Shown: piece after piece, positions 37,436 to 45,654 of the stretch
Position numbering within the stretch: position 1 is the stretch's first letter
Layout: every line of letters begins with the position of its first letter
Assembly: GCA_900316015.1 (NCBI GenBank)
Contig: ONBG01000002.1
Location: 62,001 to 126,000 of the forward strand
Direction of reading: 5' to 3'
Source: an uncultured Prevotella sp.
Lineage (GTDB): Bacteria; Bacteroidota; Bacteroidia; Bacteroidales; Bacteroidaceae
DNA: 64,000 nt
The notes under the pieces: generated by a model
Seen by the model: the letters and a program-made list of their open reading frames with translations, nothing else
The model's database searches: none
What the model was told of the DNA's origin: nothing
Translations under genes and position numbers: made by a program

Positions 37436-38065
37436 ATGAGAGAGAATCATTATATGAACGAGAAAAACATTATCCTGGCAGCTCGGGTGATGAGCATGCT
37501 TTTCACCCCTTTCTACCTTCCGTTGGTAGGACTGATCGCCCTGTTCATCTTCAGTTACATGAACATGTTGGAATTCTCGTATAAGATCAAAGTGCTATTG
37601 CTCGTCTATCTCTTTACAATCTTGCTCCCTACCCTGCTGATCCACTACTACCGGAAGTATCAAGGATGGTCGTTGATTGAATTAGGAGCCAAGGAACGAA
37701 GGATGGTACCCTATATCATTTCCATCCTTTGCTATTTCTTCTGCTATTACATCATGACCTTCTTTCACATTCCACATTTCATGGCACGCATCCTGATTGC
37801 AGCATTGATCATACAAGTCCTTTGCGCACTCATCAATGTCTGGTGGAAAATCTCCACCCACACGGCTGCCATCGGAGGCTTCACGGGAGCCCTGCTTGCC
37901 TTTTCTGTCATCTTTGCCTTCAACCCCATCTGGTGGCTTTGCCTGGTCCTGATCATTGCTGGCATGGTAGGCAGTAGCAGGATGATCCTCCGGCAGCATA
38001 CCTTGGCACAGGTAACGACAGGGTTCATCGTAGGACTGTTCTGTGGATTAGTCATCATCCTTTGA
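37436..38065 (+). CDS. PAP2-like integral membrane protein
   Basis: A 209 aa polytopic protein with about six membrane helices. The C-terminal half keeps the second and third phosphatase motifs of the PAP2 superfamily in outline (STHTAAIGGFTG and SSRMILRQHTLAQVTTG, with the catalytic histidines), but the first KxxxxxxRP motif is not clear (ELGAKERRMVPY sits near the expected place). It may act on lipid phosphates such as undecaprenyl diphosphate or phosphatidylglycerophosphate, or be a non-catalytic relative. Two ATG codons (37436 and 37454) can serve as start. Confidence 0.7.
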   Translation: MRENHYMNEKNIILAARVMSMLFTPFYLPLVGLIALFIFSYMNMLEFSYKIKVLLLVYLFTILLPTLLIHYYRKYQGWSLIELGAKERRMVPYIISILCYFFCYYIMTFFHIPHFMARILIAALIIQVLCALINVWWKISTHTAAIGGFTGALLAFSVIFAFNPIWWLCLVLIIAGMVGSSRMILRQHTLAQVTTGFIVGLFCGLVIIL

Positions 38066-38115
38066 ATCGTTAGATTGAAAACAACAAGAGTATTCACACT
38101 ATAAATGAAAGAAAT

Positions 38116-38628
38116 ATGAAACCATTAGTAAGTGTTATCATGGGCAGTACCAGTGATTGGGACGTCATGAAAAAAGCATGCGACTTCCTAAATGAGATGC
38201 AGATCCCTTTTGAGGTGAACGCATTGTCAGCCCATCGTACTCCCGATCAGGTAGAAGACTTCGCAAAGAATGCTGAGGCACGAGGCATTCAAGTAATCAT
38301 TGCGGGAGCAGGCATGGCAGCAGCACTTCCTGGAGTGATTGCCGCATCCAGCAACTTACCCGTGATCGGCGTGCCTATCAAGGGAATGCTCGATGGATTA
38401 GATGCCATGCTGAGCATCATTCAGATGCCTCCTGGCATTCCTGTAGCTACGGTAGGGATCAATGGAGCTAAGAATGCAGCTGTCCTCGCCGCTGAAATGA
38501 TTGCGCTCTGCCATCCGGAAATAGCACAGAAAATGAAGGAATATAAAGCTGGTCTCAGTGAGAAGATCGTCAAGGCAAACGAACAACTCGCTGGCAAGGA
38601 TTATCAATATGATTTCAGAACGAATTAA
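38116..38628 (+). CDS. purE: N5-carboxyaminoimidazole ribonucleotide mutase
   Basis: Purine biosynthesis enzyme of the class I PurE type, 170 aa, moving the carboxyl group of N5-CAIR to C4. The signatures are GSTSDWDVMKKAC, SAHRTPDQV with the active-site histidine, and the IAGAGMAAALPGVIAA loop. The partner PurK is not in the window. The stop codon is directly followed by the ispG start with no intervening base, so the two are probably coupled. Confidence 0.95.
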   Translation: MKPLVSVIMGSTSDWDVMKKACDFLNEMQIPFEVNALSAHRTPDQVEDFAKNAEARGIQVIIAGAGMAAALPGVIAASSNLPVIGVPIKGMLDGLDAMLSIIQMPPGIPVATVGINGAKNAAVLAAEMIALCHPEIAQKMKEYKAGLSEKIVKANEQLAGKDYQYDFRTN

Positions 38629-40476
38629 ATGATCGACCTGTTTAATTATCACCGCAGGGAGACTACTCCTGTACAGGTGGGCAATATAGGAATGGGAGGA
38701 GACAACCCCATACGCCTCCAGTCTATGACAACTACCAATACCAACGACACAGAGGCTTGTGTCGCACAGGCGGAACGTATCATTCGGGCGGGCGGGGAAC
38801 TGGTCCGACTGACAACCCAAGGATCAAGAGAGGCAGAGAACCTAAAGAATATCAATGCTGCCCTTAGGGAAAAGGGATATCAGACACCTCTCTGCGCAGA
38901 CGTACATTTCAATCCTCATGTGGCTGATGTGGCCGCCTTGTATGCGGAAAAGGTGAGGATCAACCCTGGAAACTATGTGGACCCTGCCCGGAAATTCATT
39001 CATCAGGAATACACGGATGAGGAATATGCCGCAGAACTGAAAAAGATAGAAGAGCGATTTGTTCCGTTCTTGAACATTTGCAAGGAACACCATACGGCGA
39101 TCCGTATCGGCGTGAACCATGGTTCATTGTCCGACAGGATACGCAACCGATATGGAGATACGCCCAAAGGAATCGTGGAGAGCTGCATGGAATTTCTGCG
39201 CATCTGCAAGAAAGAGCATTTCCAGGATGTGGTCATCTCCATCAAGGCATCCAATACAGTCGTGATGGTACGCTCTGTCCGCCTTCTCGTTGAGGAGATG
39301 GACAAAGAAGACATGCACTACCCACTTCATCTCGGCGTGACAGAAGCCGGTGAAGGCGAGGATGGACGCATCAAAAGTGCAGTAGGGATCGGAGCCCTAT
39401 TAGCTGACGGGATCGGCGATACGGTACGCGTTAGCCTCAGTGAGGAGCCTGAAGCGGAAATTCCCGTAGCACGGCACTTGGTGGAATATATCGGGAAAAA
39501 AGAAGGGCATCTGCTGATTCCTGGTGAGACATGTCCCGATTTCAACTGGATCAACCCTGCACGCAGGACAACCACAGCTATCGGGAATATCGGAGGGGAA
39601 CAAGCTCCTGTCGTGATCAGCACTCAAGATACAGAAACTGGACTGCATCCTGATTATCTCTATGTAGGACAACAACTACCAGACCGACGAAGAGAAGGAC
39701 AGCGATATATTGTCGACTTTAACCAATATCATGATGAAGAGAATACGTTCCCTATCTATCCTTATAACGCCATGCCTTTTATCAGTGGGTCGAATGCACC
39801 CATGAAATTCCTTGTCCTTCAATTTGGAGCCCCTTCTGAGGAATATATTGCCTGCCTGAAACATCATCCAGAGGTGGTCGTCGTATGCGTAAGCAACCAT
39901 CAAAACCGATTAGGTGACCAACGTGCCCTCATCCTCGACTTGATGAACCATGGAATCCATAACCCTGTGGTCATTGCTGAAATGTATCGCCATTCCCAAG
40001 AGGAGAAGGGAGATTTCCAATTAGAAGCCGCTGCGGACATGGGAGCTCTCATGATCGACGGACTCACAGACGGGATCTGGTTGATGAACGATGGTAATCT
40101 TCCAGCACAGGATCTGATCGAAACAGAGTACGCGATCTTACAAGCTGCCCGACTGCGCGTGTCCAAAACCGAATATATCAGTTGCCCAGGATGTGGTCGT
40201 ACTCTCTATGACCTACGTGATACCATTGCTAAAATCAAAGAGGCAACCAAAGATATGAAAGGACTGAAGATCGGTATTATGGGATGTATCGTCAACGGAC
40301 CCGGGGAAATGGCTGATGCCGACTACGGTTATGTGGGAGCGGGAGTCAACCGAGTATCGCTCTATCGTAAACAGGTTTGCATCGAGAAGAATATCCCCGA
40401 GGAAGAGGCCGTAGATCATCTGATCGCATTAATCCACAAAGACAAACAATCTAAAAACGGCAAATCATGGAACTAA
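38629..40476 (+). CDS. ispG: (E)-4-hydroxy-3-methylbut-2-enyl-diphosphate synthase
   Basis: Fe-S enzyme of the MEP isoprenoid pathway. At 615 aa it is the long, plant-like form with a central insert, as is normal in Bacteroidetes. The N-terminal TIM barrel has IRLQSMTTTNTNDTEA and PLCADVHFNP; the C-terminal [4Fe-4S] domain has SCPGCGRTLYD and GIMGCIVNGPGE, giving three cysteine ligands and the glutamate. It abuts purE and overlaps the next gene by 10 nt. The window also holds polyprenyl diphosphate synthase, which uses products of this pathway. Confidence 0.95.
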   Translation: MIDLFNYHRRETTPVQVGNIGMGGDNPIRLQSMTTTNTNDTEACVAQAERIIRAGGELVRLTTQGSREAENLKNINAALREKGYQTPLCADVHFNPHVADVAALYAEKVRINPGNYVDPARKFIHQEYTDEEYAAELKKIEERFVPFLNICKEHHTAIRIGVNHGSLSDRIRNRYGDTPKGIVESCMEFLRICKKEHFQDVVISIKASNTVVMVRSVRLLVEEMDKEDMHYPLHLGVTEAGEGEDGRIKSAVGIGALLADGIGDTVRVSLSEEPEAEIPVARHLVEYIGKKEGHLLIPGETCPDFNWINPARRTTTAIGNIGGEQAPVVISTQDTETGLHPDYLYVGQQLPDRRREGQRYIVDFNQYHDEENTFPIYPYNAMPFISGSNAPMKFLVLQFGAPSEEYIACLKHHPEVVVVCVSNHQNRLGDQRALILDLMNHGIHNPVVIAEMYRHSQEEKGDFQLEAAADMGALMIDGLTDGIWLMNDGNLPAQDLIETEYAILQAARLRVSKTEYISCPGCGRTLYDLRDTIAKIKEATKDMKGLKIGIMGCIVNGPGEMADADYGYVGAGVNRVSLYRKQVCIEKNIPEEEAVDHLIALIHKDKQSKNGKSWN

Positions 40477-41450
40477 AAGGTAAGTATACCGCAGATGAAC
40501 ATCGGTATGACGATAGTGATGCCTTATATAGACGTTGCGGACGGTCGGGCATTCTGTTGCCTAAGATCTCCTTGGGGTTCTGGCACAACTTCGGAGGCGT
40601 GGACCCTTATGAGCGGAGTCGTGCCATCACGCATTATGCTTTCGATCATGGCATCACGCATTTCGACCTCGCCAATAACTACGGTCCTCCCTACGGATCG
40701 GCAGAAGAGACAATGGGGCAGCTCATGAAGGATGACTTCCGGTCTTACCGAGATGAACTGTTTATCTCATCGAAAGCAGGCTATGACATGTGGCCAGGTC
40801 CTTACGGAAACTGGGGATCGAGAAAATATCTCTTCGCGAGTCTGGACCAAAGTCTCAAAAGGATGGGCATCGACTACGTAGACCTATTCTATAGCCATCG
40901 CTACGATCCTAACACTCCGTTAGAAGAGACACTTCAGGCACTCGTAGACATCGTGAAGGCAGGAAAGGCCCTTTATGTAGGCATTTCCAGATGGCCGTTG
41001 GAAGCCCTGAAAACTGCAGACCGTTATCTCAAGGCACATGATGTTCCCCTGCTCATCTACCAAGGGCGACTGAACCTTCTCGACAGGGCACCCCAACAGG
41101 AGGGTATCGTAGACTATTGCGCAGAGCACGGAATAGGCTTTATTAGTTTCTCTCCATTAGCCCAAGGACTACTCACTGACAGATATCTCCATGGCATACC
41201 CAAAGACTCGCGTATGGCTAAAGAAAGCTCCCTGAAAAGGAACGCGCTGACACCTGACCTCATCCACTATCTCAATCATCTGAATGAGATCGCAGAAGGC
41301 AGAGGGGAAACACTGGCAGAGATGGCATTGGCATGGATCTTGCATCAGAAAGGGATCACCAGTGTGTTAGTGGGCGCAAGCAGCGTGGAGCAACTTGCCA
41401 ATAACATGAAATGTATACACGCCGATCCCTTAACGGATCAAGAAATCTAA
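40467..41450 (+). CDS. Aldo/keto reductase
   Basis: NADPH-dependent TIM-barrel oxidoreductase, 327 aa. The catalytic tetrad can be placed: Asp and Tyr in HFDLANNYGPPYGSAEE, Lys in FISSKAGYDMWPG and His in LFYSHRYDP. The C-terminal cofactor segment is VLVGASSVEQLANN. The SKAGYDMWPGPYGNWGSRKYL stretch is characteristic of the YghZ/Kv-beta-like subgroup that includes L-glyceraldehyde-3-phosphate reductases, so methylglyoxal or aldehyde detoxification is possible. The start lies inside the end of ispG (10-nt overlap). A strong hairpin follows the stop. Confidence 0.88.
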   Translation: MELKGKYTADEHRYDDSDALYRRCGRSGILLPKISLGFWHNFGGVDPYERSRAITHYAFDHGITHFDLANNYGPPYGSAEETMGQLMKDDFRSYRDELFISSKAGYDMWPGPYGNWGSRKYLFASLDQSLKRMGIDYVDLFYSHRYDPNTPLEETLQALVDIVKAGKALYVGISRWPLEALKTADRYLKAHDVPLLIYQGRLNLLDRAPQQEGIVDYCAEHGIGFISFSPLAQGLLTDRYLHGIPKDSRMAKESSLKRNALTPDLIHYLNHLNEIAEGRGETLAEMALAWILHQKGITSVLVGASSVEQLANNMKCIHADPLTDQEI

Positions 41451-41455
41451 AACGA

Positions 41456-41496
41456 CTCATGCCGGCTATTACCCATCATAGGATTGCCGGCATGAG
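41456..41496. terminator. Hairpin terminator between convergent genes
   Basis: CTCATGCCGGC (41456-41466) pairs perfectly with GCCGGCATGAG (41486-41496) across a 19-nt loop. No T-run of note. It lies between the aldo/keto reductase and the convergent PcRGLX-like gene and probably serves both. Confidence 0.7.
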
Positions 41497-41519
41497 CTCA
41501 TATTACATAACCAAGGATT

Positions 41520-44500
41520 TTATTGAGGAATGACTTCCTGTAAGTAAATGGCATCCAAACTCCAGAGAGCTGCATCATTCGTAGAGATACCATCCCATTC
41601 CTCTATGGGTTCTGGAACTTCTGGAGGATAGATTGTATGCAACCTGAGAGTTCCTCGCTGCTCACGTTCTACCCATGCCCACATGTCTGCCCATGTTTCC
41701 TCAGCCAATTTATTGTCATGCCGCATAGAAGCCGCATATCCCAAAAGGCGGCGCACAGGGAAACGATTATGGGTATATTTCCATGCCATTTGTTTATAAG
41801 TAGATGCAAAATCGAGCCATGTTTTGTTGAAAGCAGGAACATGGACCATCATCATCAACTCGTTCATCACTTCAAATCCACCCATGATGGTCATCAGATG
41901 GTTGGTCTTTATCAATGTCGTATCCCCATCATAGCTAATCACGCCAGTGGCTGGGTCATAGCCTTTTGCTAAATTACCAGTATATACACCATGAGGAAGG
42001 GCAGCAATACTCTTCATTCCAGCTATGATCTTATCACGATATTTAGTATTTCCTGTACGCTCCCATTCCGTCATCCAGTTGCCAGCATACGCTAACCAGT
42101 CGGGACCGATACGCAGTCGCGCAGGTGCCTTACATGGATACTGCGACCTTGGCTCAGCCAACCGCATGGGATCAATCTTATACAACATCTGATCAGCATC
42201 CGCCACCAAATGCATAACATCCCCTAAACGATCATCACACGTAAGATAATACATGAAACGATTGAAGGCAGCCTGTGAGATACGTGCTTCCTTTGCGCCG
42301 CATCCCCAATGACTCACGTTATGGCGAGATCCTAAGCCCGCCATGTCACCAATATGATAAGTGTCCACCTCACTGTTATGCCGGGTCATGGCCTCTGCCA
42401 TACACAAGATATCGCTCCTACCCGTACGCAGGAATGAATACCATAGCCAATCAGGCGTTGCCAACTCAGTATTGTCCCATGCGAATCCACCTACGTCGTA
42501 TCGCCAAGAATGACGCTCCGGATCATAAGCATGCATCATATCCCCATAATTCCAAAAGCCATACCAATGATTGCTCTCAATGGCCTTCTTGTAAAAATCG
42601 ATGTATTGATCCAAACGATGCTCTACAAGCGCACGTTTTGCGTTGGATGTATCTGGTAACGACCATATACCAAAAGCGCGTTTCTCATGCAAATATGAAG
42701 GGATGGGCATCAACCGTGCATCCTGAGAAAGAAGATGGGCTGCCTCGGCAATGCCTTTCTTCCCCGGATAAGCATTCTGAGGATAAAGATAGAGGGTACT
42801 GGTGCGACCTATTCCGTAAGGAGTACTCATCCCTGGTTGTACGTCCTCGTAACTGGCAAGGAGATTATGGGCCACTTGATCATAGTGCCTTAAGTCCATA
42901 GGCTCTGCTTCCGGACTCCATAACCAAACCGTTAGTTGAGCCAAAGGACCTCGCGCATGTTCTACCTCCAAGGTAGAAGGATAGGATTGCCAGAAATCAC
43001 GCAACTGAACACCTAATCCTCCACTAACATCACCAACGAAAGCATAGCCCGCAGCCCTATTCCCACAATACGTTCCAATCCAAGGAGAGTCTGTAGTTGC
43101 TCGTTTCCGGATGGAAAAGCCTTGATCTGATAGCTGAGACAGACGATAGCTATCCCATTGCGCCCAATGGTCAAGAAGGAATTTCCCTTGCTCATCAAAT
43201 GTCTTATAATCGGGAATACGCTTCCCTTCCATCTGTGCTTTCTGACAATGAATGTCCCTTCTTCCATCCAAGGGCTGTACGGGTTCACTCCAAACACCAC
43301 CTTGATCAGTAGCAAAGGCGATATGCCGATTGTAGACCGCTTCTCGCATGGGAATATCAAACTGCAATCCAAGAGAATGGATAAAGTCCTTGTCTTGATC
43401 ACCATCAAAGAGGAAAGAATGAACAACCTTAACTTGCTCACTGCCTGCAAAGAAATATAATCTCAGGGTAAACGGTAACCATGACCGCTCCTTGCCCTCC
43501 ATCTTGCCATCGATGCGGACATCAGCAAAAAGAGAACCACTATGTTCTAAAGAAACTTTTATGATCTTTCCTACATAAGAAGTAAAATGGAGATCCCCAT
43601 GTATCTCATCTGGATGGTTTTGTATAGAAGCTATCAAGCGGGCAGCATCTGCTATCTTGGTACCCCCAATATAGATACTATCAATAACCTTACTACCATA
43701 TTTTGGAATATATGCCTTGATCTTTCCCGTTGAGACTACTATCTGTCTTGGATTTTCCATCAATTGAAAAGCATTGATTCCCTTCTGAACCTTTTTCATC
43801 TGCAAAGTTAGGCCATCGGTATGAGCAGGTATCACAGAAGCTATCCCCGCCCATTTCACAGAACCATCTGGCCAACGGGCATTTACCCAAGCATCCAAAG
43901 GAATGCCTTTAGTCAAAGATAAATGACTAACATCCTTTAATTCCCCTTGTGCAAAAGGAACACCAAAACAAACGGGCTGGTCGACTGTTGGCACTTCCCC
44001 AATCCAATGCAAGGGAACATCAACAGCACTGCTCTTTTCATAATGGAAATTAGCGAAACGAGTACGAGAAAGCGTTGTCCTGAACCCGAACCAACCACTG
44101 TGCAGAGGATGTGGATCTGTGTAATCAATCAACTTCTCTCCATCCACGTAATATTGCACACGGTTTCCAAAATTACGGATACGAATATGGTACCAGTGAT
44201 TCGGTATCAATAAATGGGCAGCATCCTTGTATTCTTGGAGGATAGCAGGACGAAAGGAAGAATCATGGATGCCTCTTTCATCTCCATCATACCGACGGAA
44301 ACGAGTAGTCGTATTATAGTTACCTCCATAACCCATATAATAGAGTCTTAAGGAATAAGTCTGAAGAAAGTTGCCTTTCCTTTCTTTCATTCGTTTAAAG
44401 ATAGTAGATGCTTTCGGATCTGATGCCATCCAAAAGCAATTCAGATCGCTCAACCTGTCTCCACTTTTTCCCTCATCCATCACACAAGCATCATATTCGA

Positions 44501-44729
44501 TGGTAACATCTCCTGTCATTTTTTCTTTTCTCCAAAGGGTCAATCCCTTAGGAGAGACTATCTCACAAGTATCCTTCCCCAAGAAATGAAGTTGATACTG
44601 TGGAGATTCTGATTCAACACACCAATAATGATTAAATACATCCTTTTGAAGTGAAGGACGCTGGGCACTTCCTGTTGTCGACGATAATATGAGTACGACA
44701 AACACGACTGATTTCAATAGATTAGTCAT
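41520..44729 (-). CDS. Large exported PcRGLX/YetA-like protein with N-terminal DUF6250-like domain
   Basis: Exported protein of 1069 aa from the ATG at 44729 (MTNLLKSVVFVVLILSSTTGSAQ, a good signal peptide); an ATG at 44756 would add nine residues. Residues ~30-235 look like a DUF6250-type laminin-G-like sandwich (TLWRKEKMTGDVTIEYDACV, NYNTTTRFRRYDGDERG, WFGFRTTLSRTRFANFHYE). The RIFT-barrel start follows (VPLHWIGEVP, WVNARWPDGSVKWAG), the hallmark of exo-rhamnogalacturonan lyase-like PcRGLX/YetA proteins, and the C-terminal ~400 residues are helix-rich as in an alpha/alpha toroid. It probably acts on pectic or other acidic glycans, but no substrate or SusC/D pair is present. Confidence 0.78.
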   Translation of the reverse strand: MTNLLKSVVFVVLILSSTTGSAQRPSLQKDVFNHYWCVESESPQYQLHFLGKDTCEIVSPKGLTLWRKEKMTGDVTIEYDACVMDEGKSGDRLSDLNCFWMASDPKASTIFKRMKERKGNFLQTYSLRLYYMGYGGNYNTTTRFRRYDGDERGIHDSSFRPAILQEYKDAAHLLIPNHWYHIRIRNFGNRVQYYVDGEKLIDYTDPHPLHSGWFGFRTTLSRTRFANFHYEKSSAVDVPLHWIGEVPTVDQPVCFGVPFAQGELKDVSHLSLTKGIPLDAWVNARWPDGSVKWAGIASVIPAHTDGLTLQMKKVQKGINAFQLMENPRQIVVSTGKIKAYIPKYGSKVIDSIYIGGTKIADAARLIASIQNHPDEIHGDLHFTSYVGKIIKVSLEHSGSLFADVRIDGKMEGKERSWLPFTLRLYFFAGSEQVKVVHSFLFDGDQDKDFIHSLGLQFDIPMREAVYNRHIAFATDQGGVWSEPVQPLDGRRDIHCQKAQMEGKRIPDYKTFDEQGKFLLDHWAQWDSYRLSQLSDQGFSIRKRATTDSPWIGTYCGNRAAGYAFVGDVSGGLGVQLRDFWQSYPSTLEVEHARGPLAQLTVWLWSPEAEPMDLRHYDQVAHNLLASYEDVQPGMSTPYGIGRTSTLYLYPQNAYPGKKGIAEAAHLLSQDARLMPIPSYLHEKRAFGIWSLPDTSNAKRALVEHRLDQYIDFYKKAIESNHWYGFWNYGDMMHAYDPERHSWRYDVGGFAWDNTELATPDWLWYSFLRTGRSDILCMAEAMTRHNSEVDTYHIGDMAGLGSRHNVSHWGCGAKEARISQAAFNRFMYYLTCDDRLGDVMHLVADADQMLYKIDPMRLAEPRSQYPCKAPARLRIGPDWLAYAGNWMTEWERTGNTKYRDKIIAGMKSIAALPHGVYTGNLAKGYDPATGVISYDGDTTLIKTNHLMTIMGGFEVMNELMMMVHVPAFNKTWLDFASTYKQMAWKYTHNRFPVRRLLGYAASMRHDNKLAEETWADMWAWVEREQRGTLRLHTIYPPEVPEPIEEWDGISTNDAALWSLDAIYLQEVIPQ

Positions 44730-44841
44730 TATATCAATTTGTAGAGTAGTTTTCAAAAGTAATTTTATCCCTGAGGGATCATATTCCTGTCATGCATCTC
44801 ATTCCAGGAAAAGGGGTATAACCCAGATGAATCACATCGGA

Positions 44842-45648
44842 TTATTCTTCCGATGTGATAGGATTGCGGATGCCTTTCATTCCCACAAGGAAAGCCTTGG
44901 CAGATCCAAACTTGAGGAACATATCCAAACGAACAGGAATATGGTTGGCATCATCAGAGACATAAAATCTTGCTATCTCCTTCCATTTCCCATCATCTTT
45001 CTCTACATAGGACAATTCCAAGCAACGATACTTTTTCCCATTATCTGCCTTGATAACGCTCTTTCCATGATAAGCCACTTTTGCTGGCTCCACGTCTTTC
45101 CCATCCGTAATGGGGAAATCAACTGTAAAGCCCTTTTTCCAGCCTTTAGGGTTAAAGGAACGTGCTCTCAAGAAGATATTCATCATATCGAAGATACAAC
45201 TCTCCGAAGTATGTGAGCTGTATTCAACCGTCCCATCTGTATGCTTGTGGCTCAAATGGACAGTACTCTTTCCATTAGGATAAGAATAGAAAGCTTGGTC
45301 AACATTATAGCGCTTTCCCTCTCGTGCTCCCTTACGGAAGTATAAAGGGACCATATCAGTGCTGGTATAGCAAAGCAGAGTGTCTCGGAGGACAAACATC
45401 TCATCCACTTTGTTATTGCCACGGGTAACCAAACTGGCACGATAAGCTTCGCGACCTTTGTAGGTTGACTTTACCGTGTACATCGAAGCTGTACCTGCTT
45501 TTACCCAAACGAACTTCCAATTATAGTAAAGATTATACGATAGGAACTCACCAGATTGGAAAGCAGTGTTCCTAAATGTGCATTGCGCCTTCACAGATGC
45601 GGTCAACATCAATAGGAAGACGATGAATGATACTTTCATTTTATCCAT
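44842..45648 (-). CDS. DUF3108 domain-containing exported protein
   Basis: A 268 aa protein with signal peptide (MDKMKVSFIVFLLMLTASVKAQ). The mature part opens FQSGEFLSYNLYYNWKFVWVKAGTASM, the typical start of DUF3108, and continues with strands such as YRASLVTRGNNKVDEMFVLRDT and RFYVSDDANHIPVRLDMFLKFGSAKAFL. DUF3108 proteins are periplasmic beta-rich proteins of unknown function. It lies 6 nt after the Ig-like lipoprotein and so ends the GH3-lipoprotein-DUF3108 unit. Confidence 0.82.
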   Translation of the reverse strand: MDKMKVSFIVFLLMLTASVKAQCTFRNTAFQSGEFLSYNLYYNWKFVWVKAGTASMYTVKSTYKGREAYRASLVTRGNNKVDEMFVLRDTLLCYTSTDMVPLYFRKGAREGKRYNVDQAFYSYPNGKSTVHLSHKHTDGTVEYSSHTSESCIFDMMNIFLRARSFNPKGWKKGFTVDFPITDGKDVEPAKVAYHGKSVIKADNGKKYRCLELSYVEKDDGKWKEIARFYVSDDANHIPVRLDMFLKFGSAKAFLVGMKGIRNPITSEE

Positions 45649-45654
45649 ACTGTT

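Noticed and set aside
42275-42901. 208-codon frame opposite the PcRGLX-like gene
   Set aside because: Antisense shadow of a strong gene with signal peptide and recognised domains; product is His/Pro/Tyr/Cys-rich with no family features.
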